This document shows positions 58,372 through 64,000 of a stretch of DNA of 64,000 nucleotides, one piece after another. The stretch's first letter is position 1. Each line of letters begins with the position of its first letter. Location of the stretch: the NCBI GenBank assembly GCA_963556195.1, contig OY744533.1, positions 47,915,749 through 47,979,748 of the forward strand. Direction: 5' to 3'. The position numbers and the translations under genes were made by a program. The notes under the pieces are model-generated. The model searched no databases. It was not told where the DNA came from and was given only the letters and a program-made list of their open reading frames with translations. The stretch comes from Sepiola atlantica (taxonomy: Eukaryota > Mollusca > Cephalopoda > Sepiida > Sepiolidae).

Positions 58372-60197
58372 TCAAATATGTGATCTACCGAATGGTTTCT
58401 AATTAAATATGTGATCTACCGAATGGTTTCTAATCAAATATGTGATCTACAGAATGGTTTCTAATCAAATATGTGATCTACCGAATGGTTTCTAATCAAA
58501 TGTGTGATCTACCGAATGGTTTCTAATCAAATGTGTGATCTACCGAATGGTTTCTAATCAAATATGTGATCTACCGAATGGTTTCTAATCAAATATGTGA
58601 TCTACCGAATGGTTTCTAATTAAATATGTGATCTACCGAATGGTTTCTAATTAAATATGTGTTCTACCGAATGGTTTCTAATCAAATATGTGATCTACCG
58701 AATGGTTTCTAATCAAATGTGTGATCTACCTAATGGTTTCTAATCAAATATGTGATCTACCGAATGGTTTCTAATTAAATATGTGATCTACCGAATGGTT
58801 TCTAATCAAATATGTGATCTACCGAATGGTTTCTAATCAAATACGTGATCTACCGAATGGTTTCTAATCAAATATATGATCTACCGAATGGTTTCTAATC
58901 AAATATGTGATCTACCGAATGGTTTCTAATCAAATATGTAATCTACCGAATTGTTTCTAATCAAATATGTAATCTATCGAATTGTTTCTAATCAAATATG
59001 TGATCTACCGAATGGTTTCTAATCAAATATGTAATCTACCGAATTGTTTCTAATCAAATATGTGATCTACCGAATGGTTTCTAATCAAATATGTAATCTA
59101 CCGAATGGTTTCTAATCAAATGTGTGATCTACCGAATGGTTTCTAATCAAATATGTGATCTATCGAATGGTTTCGAATTAAATATGTGATCTACCGAATG
59201 GTTTCTAATCAAATATGTGATCTACCGAATGGTTTCTAATCAAATACGTGATCTACCGAATGGTTTCTAATCAAATATATGATCTACCAAATGGTTTCTA
59301 ATCAAATATGTGATCTACCGAATGGTTTCTAATCAAATATGAGATCTACAGAATGGTTTCTAATCAAATATGTAATCTATCGAATTGTTTCTAATCAAAT
59401 ATGTGATCTACCGAATGGTTTCTAATCAAATATGTAATCTACCGAATTGTTTCTAATCAAATATGTGATCTACCGAATGGTTTCTAATTAAATATGTGAT
59501 CTACTGAATGGTTTCTAATTAAATATGTGTTCTACCGAATGGTTTCTAATCAAATATGTGATCTACCGAATGGTTTCTAATCAAATGTGTGATCTACCGA
59601 ATGGTTTCTAATCAAATATGTGATCTACCTAATGGTTTCTAATTAAATATGTGATCTACCGAATGGTTTCTAATCAAATATGTGATCTACCGAATGGTTT
59701 CTAATCAAATACGTGATCTACCGAATGGTTTCTAATCAAATATATGATCTACCGAATGGTTTCTAATCAAATATGTGATCTACCGAATGGTTTCTAATCA
59801 AATATGTAATCTACCGAATTGTTTCTAATCAAATATGTGATCTACCAAATGGTTTCTAATCAAATATGTGATCTACCGAATGGTTTCTAATCAAATATGA
59901 GATCTACCGAATGGTTTCTAATCAAATATGTAATCTATCGAATTGTTTCTAATCAAATATGTGATCTACCGAATGGTTTCTAATCAAATATGTAATCTAC
60001 CGAATTGTTTCTAATCAAATATGTGATCTACCAAATGGTTTCTAATCAAATATGTAATCTACCGAATGGTTTCTAATCAAATATGTAATCTACCGAATTG
60101 TTTCTAATCAAATATGTGATTTTCCGAATGGTTTCTAATCAAATATGTAATCTACCGAATTGTTTCTAATCAAATATGTGATCTACTGAATTGCTTC
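58372..60197 (+). repeat. 31-bp minisatellite array, about 59 units, with higher-order structure
   Basis: The unit contains TGATCTACCGAATGG then TTTCTAATCAAATA. 31 is not a multiple of three and every frame has stops, so it is not coding. Unit variants recur in blocks. ATACGTG occurs at 58841, 59244 and 59709 (spacings 403 = 13 units, 465 = 15 units), each followed one unit later by ATATATG. The TGTTCTACC variant occurs at 58659 and 59527 (868 bp = 28 units). The array therefore grew by duplicating multi-unit blocks. Confidence 0.98.
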
Positions 60198-60760
60198 ATT
60201 AACTACCCAAAACATGCTTAAATTAGTTTAGAAGTAAAGCCGAACCCATATCACTGTAAGTAATTGAAGTGATTAGAATAGGATTTAGCCATGTTTTTAT
60301 GTGAAGATTTTAAAATATTGTTATAAATATTTTTTTAAATAAATAAATAAAATCGATTTTTTTAAGCTCGAAGAGGGCTAGGCTCCCTCTTTTATAGTTT
60401 TTGAGAAGAGCTAAGCAATATTAAAACGGTCTCATGTCTTTGCAAGTAACAGAATAAATATATATTTAAAAACACTTATTTTGTGACAAGGATAGTGATA
60501 CTTCCGTGGAAGCTGAGCTTCCCTTACATTTAAAAGCCCTTTTACCCAGGATTGCCCTCGCGGGGAGAGACGTAAAAATCTAAAATCGTGTTTTCGCACC
60601 CAAAATGTCACTACGGAAAACGTTTGCCATCAATCAGACTTAAGCAACTCTAAGTTGACAAGATGTTTATGAAGTCGAGGGCACGCAGTAGATTTTAAAA
60701 GTCAAAGAGCTGACCCAAATGAACCTGTAACCTGGAAATTGGTAATTGAGAGCATCAGTG
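60198..60760. other. No gene recognised
   Basis: AT-rich first half. 60520-60700 is more mixed. This would be intron if the exon below is real. Confidence 0.45.
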
Positions 60761-60856
60761 ACTTTCTCTTTACTATTCTTTCTTTTTCATTCATACTGTG
60801 TGTCTCTCCTTCTCTCTCCCTATTTCTATCTCCTCCTCTCTGTTGCTTTATCATAG
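60761..60856 (+). promoter_or_regulatory. Candidate splice acceptor with long polypyrimidine tract
   Basis: About 95 bp of almost pure C/T (TTTCTC, CTCTCCTTCTCTCTCCC, TCTCCTCCTCTCTG) ends in TTTATCATAG at 60856. Such a run directly before an open, GC-richer segment is what a strong animal 3' splice site looks like. A chance (CT)n microsatellite is the alternative. Confidence 0.5.
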
Positions 60857-61064
60857 CGAGAGAGATATTAACAGTTTGGTTGACGACTTCGTACGCGAGG
60901 GGTCGTTCAGACAACTATCTGATTCGTCTTCGAGTTCTAATAATGTTTTCTCGGAAGCTGAAATCAATAGAATTATATTTGTATATATGAAGTATGCATG
61001 TCTGTTCCCTGATTACAAGTCTTCAATTCCAGCTGATAGTTCCAGCCAGGTAGTTGATGTTTAG
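60857..61064 (+). CDS. Candidate protein-coding exon (terminal, or internal with donor at 61049)
   Basis: After the AG at 60855-60856 the frame stays open to TAG at 61062-61064, encoding about 68 residues. The first base completes a codon from an upstream exon. The product is acidic and Ser-rich: VDDFVREGSFRQLSDSSSSS near the start, then NNVFSEAEINRIIFVYMKYA and LFPDYKSSIPADSSSQ. Ser codons are mixed (TCT, TCG, AGT, TCC), unlike a microsatellite, and GC content is higher than the flanks. CAG|GTAGTT at 61049-61050 is a possible donor, giving a 193-bp internal exon; otherwise it is a last exon. I recognise no family. The start of the gene is not in view. Confidence 0.4.
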
Positions 61065-61345
61065 GAGATAATTAATGACACTTAATGACGCCGTGTATCG
61101 AGACGAACCCTTTCATTAAGGTGATGTGACTATCGTTCTTGCAGGAGCTAGTGTGATATCGTGCCAGGACTATAAAGGCCCTTCTACAGACGTCTCCACT
61201 GCGCGGACACACTAAGATACTCTCCCCGGAAAGCGATAGTACCACAATGTTTAGATATTGGGAGGGGGTAGCCCATATTTAAAATTATAGATTAGGGAGT
61301 CCAGACTCTCACTACTTAAAGCAGTTTATATCTTGTCTTCAGAAC

Positions 61346-61351
61346 AATAAA
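61346..61351 (+). terminator. Polyadenylation hexamer AATAAA
   Basis: A canonical hexamer 282 bp after the TAG of the candidate exon, followed by a T-rich stretch. It fits a short 3' UTR if the exon is terminal. Such hexamers are common by chance in AT-rich DNA. Confidence 0.3.
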
Positions 61352-61920
61352 TACTTATTTTTTTAAATGTTTAAATATTGGAGTGACTTAGCTACTATGT
61401 AAAGCACTCGGAAGATCACATACTGGAAGAGAATTCGGTAGATCTCAAACTGGAAGAGCACCGAGTTCTTTGTAGTTGTGGTTTACCAATGCTGTAGTGG
61501 CGGGGTGAATAATGCGGCATTGATAGTTGATACGTAATACAACATTTACTGCCGCTGCTACTTCTAACAGTTATATTTACAATGTTAAGAAATATATCAT
61601 CAAAAGTAAAAACGAACGATTTTTTTTTATTATTAACTGCCGATTCTTTGTTGTATCATCTAATTTATTTAAAGAAAATGACAGAGTCTATGTTAGAATT
61701 TAGAATTTCTCGTCTATCTCTACGTTGGTCATTCATAGGTTTCCAAACCTACTCGACAGAATCATAGTAATTTCGGTATGAAGCACTCTTGAGATCATGA
61801 ATGTATCATGAGGAATATTAAATGTTAATACTAATGCTACTATTAGTAGTACTACTACCATTGTAAATGCACACCTATATGCTACAAACTTATCGAAAAT
61901 AAAGTGTTTCAAAAATGTCC
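61352..61920. other. No gene recognised
   Basis: Mixed to AT-rich sequence. A 61-codon frame at 61582-61767 has no motif. Confidence 0.45.
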
Positions 61921-62355
61921 TCTATTCTAATATATAAAGGGAAGTGTCAGTGTGTATGTGTGTATGTCCAGCTAAAAGTAAAAAAAACTACCAACGAAAA
62001 ACCACAAAGTTGGTATATTCTTGATCAGCGTAGTTTAGAATGAATAATATCTTTAATTCAGAAAAAATTCTTTGAGGATAAACTTGCCACGATCTTGTTA
62101 GGCGAGTTGGTATTTCATCTTTTACCCAATAACAAAAGGGAAGTAACTCTGATTTTTTTTAATTAGTTATTTCCCGTTACACCGACTCATTCCTAAAGTA
62201 TTCTATAGCATCGTGTGCGTATGTCCAGAGAGAGGAATGGGCTGGGTGGATAAGAAATATCGAATGAGGGGAAAGGGAAAGAGAAAGATAGACGTTTTGT
62301 TTTTTTTAAATATGTTACACTTTTTTCCTGAACAACGCTCGGTTGCACTGCTAGT
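61921..62355 (+). mobile_element. Compact non-autonomous Helitron (435 bp)
   Basis: It starts TCTATTCTAATATATAAAGG and continues with a TGTGTATG tract, a typical Helitron 5' end. It ends with a small hairpin (CAACGCTCGGTTG) and CTAGT at 62351-62355, followed by T as expected for a Helitron target. A purine-rich stretch (62220-62300) precedes the hairpin, as in the 54.1-56.7 kb element. No coding. Confidence 0.65.
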
Positions 62356-62376
62356 TATTTAATAAATGCAACAGTT

Positions 62377-62481
62377 ATCGAAAGAGGCGGAGAATGCTGG
62401 AAAGGTTTGTTATCACCCAGACTCCAGGAAATAGCAATTGTTAGTCTTTGTTATAATGACTTGTGAAACTCCTAGTGAGTA

Positions 62482-62537
<56 letters not shown>

Positions 62538-62800
62538 TAAGCCAGAAACAGTTGAAATCCTAAGGAAAATCCTTGAATGCGGAAACCAACCCATATAAAC
62601 TGCGAACGCTAAACAGTCACTTGGAAGTTACAATGGAAATTTAAAAAGAAAACACATACAAAGAACAGCACCACATGCAATCAAAGGAACTGAAACCGCA
62701 AGAAATTTCATAAACTGTTTCCCACCTAAAGAAAGTGATGGCACCAGCCTCGGCTTATACAACACGAAATAGTCATGAAGAGTCAAAGAGGATGTTAAAA
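62377..62800 (+). repeat. Unclassified repeat, copy 1, with (AAT)n inside
   Basis: Collinear with 62968-63415 (offset about 591 bp): 'CGAAAGAGG', 'ACTCCAGG.AA', 'AATGACTTGTGAAACTCCTAG', then (AAT)n at 62484-62537, then 'CCTTGAATGC..AAACCAACCC' and 'ATAAACT'. The head motif also appears a third time near 62840-62930. Confidence 0.8.
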
Positions 62801-62967
62801 CTGAGAAGGGAGAGTATTTACTTGACCTCAACTGGAAGTGTGCGGAGTGTACTGGGACCTTGGAAACTCTTATTGCCACCCAAATCCCAGAGCGGACCAA
62901 TGGTCGTTGCTAGCGAGAAATCAATGGTAAGCGGCTGTTGCTATAACGCAAAATCATTTGCCATGGT

Positions 62968-63415
62968 TACCGAAAGAGGTTAAGAGTACTGGAAATCTGG
63001 AGTGACTTGTTGTCACTTAAACTCCAGGGAACACTACCGGTTATTATCAGTGAGAAATCATTGATGATGACCTGTGTAAGAACTTCTAGTGATCACTCCT
63101 CCTCCTCCTCCTCCTCCTCCACAACAACAACAACAATAATAATAATAATCGTAGGAGAACTCAGAACAGTCTCGAAAAAACTAAACAAAAACAAGGCGAA
63201 ATTGGAATCAAAGGAAGACTGAGACTATACCATGGACGACAATGATGAAAACAGCTGAAATATTAAAGGAAGCCCTTGAATGCCTAAACCAACCCACATA
63301 AACTAACAAGAAACGTGGAAATTACAACGGAAATAAAACAAAAAACATGAGAGGAACACAACAACAAGAACCCAAAGAACAGAAACTACAAAAAACGAAC
63401 CCCGTTTAAATGATG
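62968..63415 (+). repeat. Unclassified repeat, copy 2, with (CCT)n-(ACA)n-(ATA)n inside
   Basis: Partner of 62377-62800. A compound trinucleotide tract at 63097-63150 occupies about the place taken by (AAT)n in copy 1. Otherwise 'CCTTGAATGCCTAAACCAAC' and 'ACATAAACTAACAAG' match. Confidence 0.8.
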
Positions 63416-63689
63416 AGAGGAAGAGAGAAATCAAATATCAAGTCAGAGAATTCGCGATGTCTGAAATGAATCCAGAAAGAAATCCTCCGCTCGAAATTTT
63501 AAAAAAATCAACGGTTGGTGTTTTTTTCTTTTGGACATAAGACATGATGATAATTTATAGTAAGAAATGATGATAATTTATAGTAAATTACAGGCGTAAT
63601 TCTATGATTTTATATGAATATTAGTGCGGACACTGACGAAGCATAATTATTTTTCATTATTTTTTACGGAGAGGTTACCCTTTTTTTAT
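63416..63689. other. No gene recognised
   Basis: AT-rich. A short direct repeat 'ATGATGATAATTTATAGTAA' occurs at about 63544 and 63567. Confidence 0.5.
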
Positions 63690-63875
63690 GGAAGTCTCTC
63701 CAGATAAGACACGAAGCCAATTTATGTAAGAAAATAAAAGAACGAAAGATTATTAACGCAACGACAGGATATAACTATTGACCTTTGTCTTGAAAATACC
63801 CAGGCTATAGGTAGGAGGAAAACAGTCAGCAGGAAGAGAGTTTCACAAGCCTGCAGTTATTGGAAAGTATCTCAT
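63690..63875 (-). mobile_element. LINE fragment, second family (copy 2)
   Basis: Matches the 3' part of 27330-28140: 'TTTTATGGAAGTCTCTCCAG', 'AAAGATTATTAACGCAA', 'GCTATAGGTAGGAG' and 'CAGGAAGAGAGTTTCACAAG'. Similarity stops near 63875, where a CTAGT (63897-63901) that could be a Helitron end follows. Confidence 0.7.
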
Positions 63876-64000
63876 ATAATAGTCCAGGTCACCTTGCTAG
63901 TATATTTTAATGAACATAAAAAAGCTTTGATCCCCAACTTGCAGGTAAAAACCAATCAGTCACCGATCTAGCTAAAGCGACACGTTCTTAAATAATACAA
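63876..64000. other. No feature recognised
   Basis: Short right edge. A possible CTAGT terminus at 63897-63901 lacks a convincing hairpin. Confidence 0.3.

Noticed and set aside
58372..60197. CRISPR array
   Set aside because: 31-bp units are contiguous with no unique spacers, in an animal-type genome. It is a minisatellite.
63870..63901. Helitron 3' end at CTAGT
   Set aside because: No GC hairpin at the right distance and no matching 5' end.

Overview
This window looks like intergenic or deep-intronic DNA from an animal genome. It is strongly AT-rich, has no dense coding regions, and carries very long (TA)n tracts, trinucleotide microsatellites and many decayed transposable elements. The mix is several lineages of degraded LINEs, a Penelope-like reverse transcriptase with a GIY-YIG domain, tRNA-derived SINEs and non-autonomous Helitrons. 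That fits an invertebrate such as a lophotrochozoan (for example a mollusc), but I infer this from repeat content alone and hold the taxon loosely. No rRNA, functional tRNA, CRISPR or bacterial-type gene is visible.

Layout. 1-1.04 kb is a plus-strand LINE remnant with a minisatellite inside its reverse-transcriptase region. 2-6.7 kb holds compound microsatellites, the 3' end of one Penelope-like copy, degenerate local repeats and a 600-bp purine-rich strand. 6.7-17 kb is mostly unassigned AT-rich sequence with a few dispersed repeats, an unexplained GC-richer open frame near 10.5 kb and the first tRNA-derived SINE. 17-31 kb is a graveyard of LINE tails on both strands (18.2, 18.5, 19.1, 22-23, 24.2, 25.7, 27.3 and 30.1 kb) plus a second, longer Penelope-like remnant at 26-27.1 kb. 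31-39.5 kb holds a 300-bp segmental duplication, a head-to-head SINE pair, the longest LINE remnant (33.8-35.65 kb, with a recognisable YADD box), a 14-bp minisatellite and a different, CR1/L2-like LINE end.

39.8-45.3 kb has several (TA)n tracts and the best-preserved Penelope-like copy (reverse transcriptase plus GIY-YIG remnants, minus strand). 47.9-49.7 kb has a second copy of a family built from about 60-bp units, a fourth Penelope-like 3' end and another SINE. 51.4-52.2 kb contains two identical 74-bp inverted arms next to (TA)n tracts. 52.7-56.7 kb contains Helitron ends and a 318-bp tandem array that appears to sit inside one Helitron. 58.4-60.2 kb is a 31-bp minisatellite of about 59 units with higher-order structure.

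The best candidate for host coding sequence is a single exon at about 60.857-61.064 kb. It follows an excellent polypyrimidine tract and AG acceptor and is followed by a polyadenylation hexamer. 61.9-64 kb ends the window with a compact Helitron, a tandemly duplicated repeat whose copies carry different microsatellites at a similar site, and a last LINE tail.

There is no operon or pathway logic here. The story is one of element insertion, decay, local duplication and microsatellite growth.
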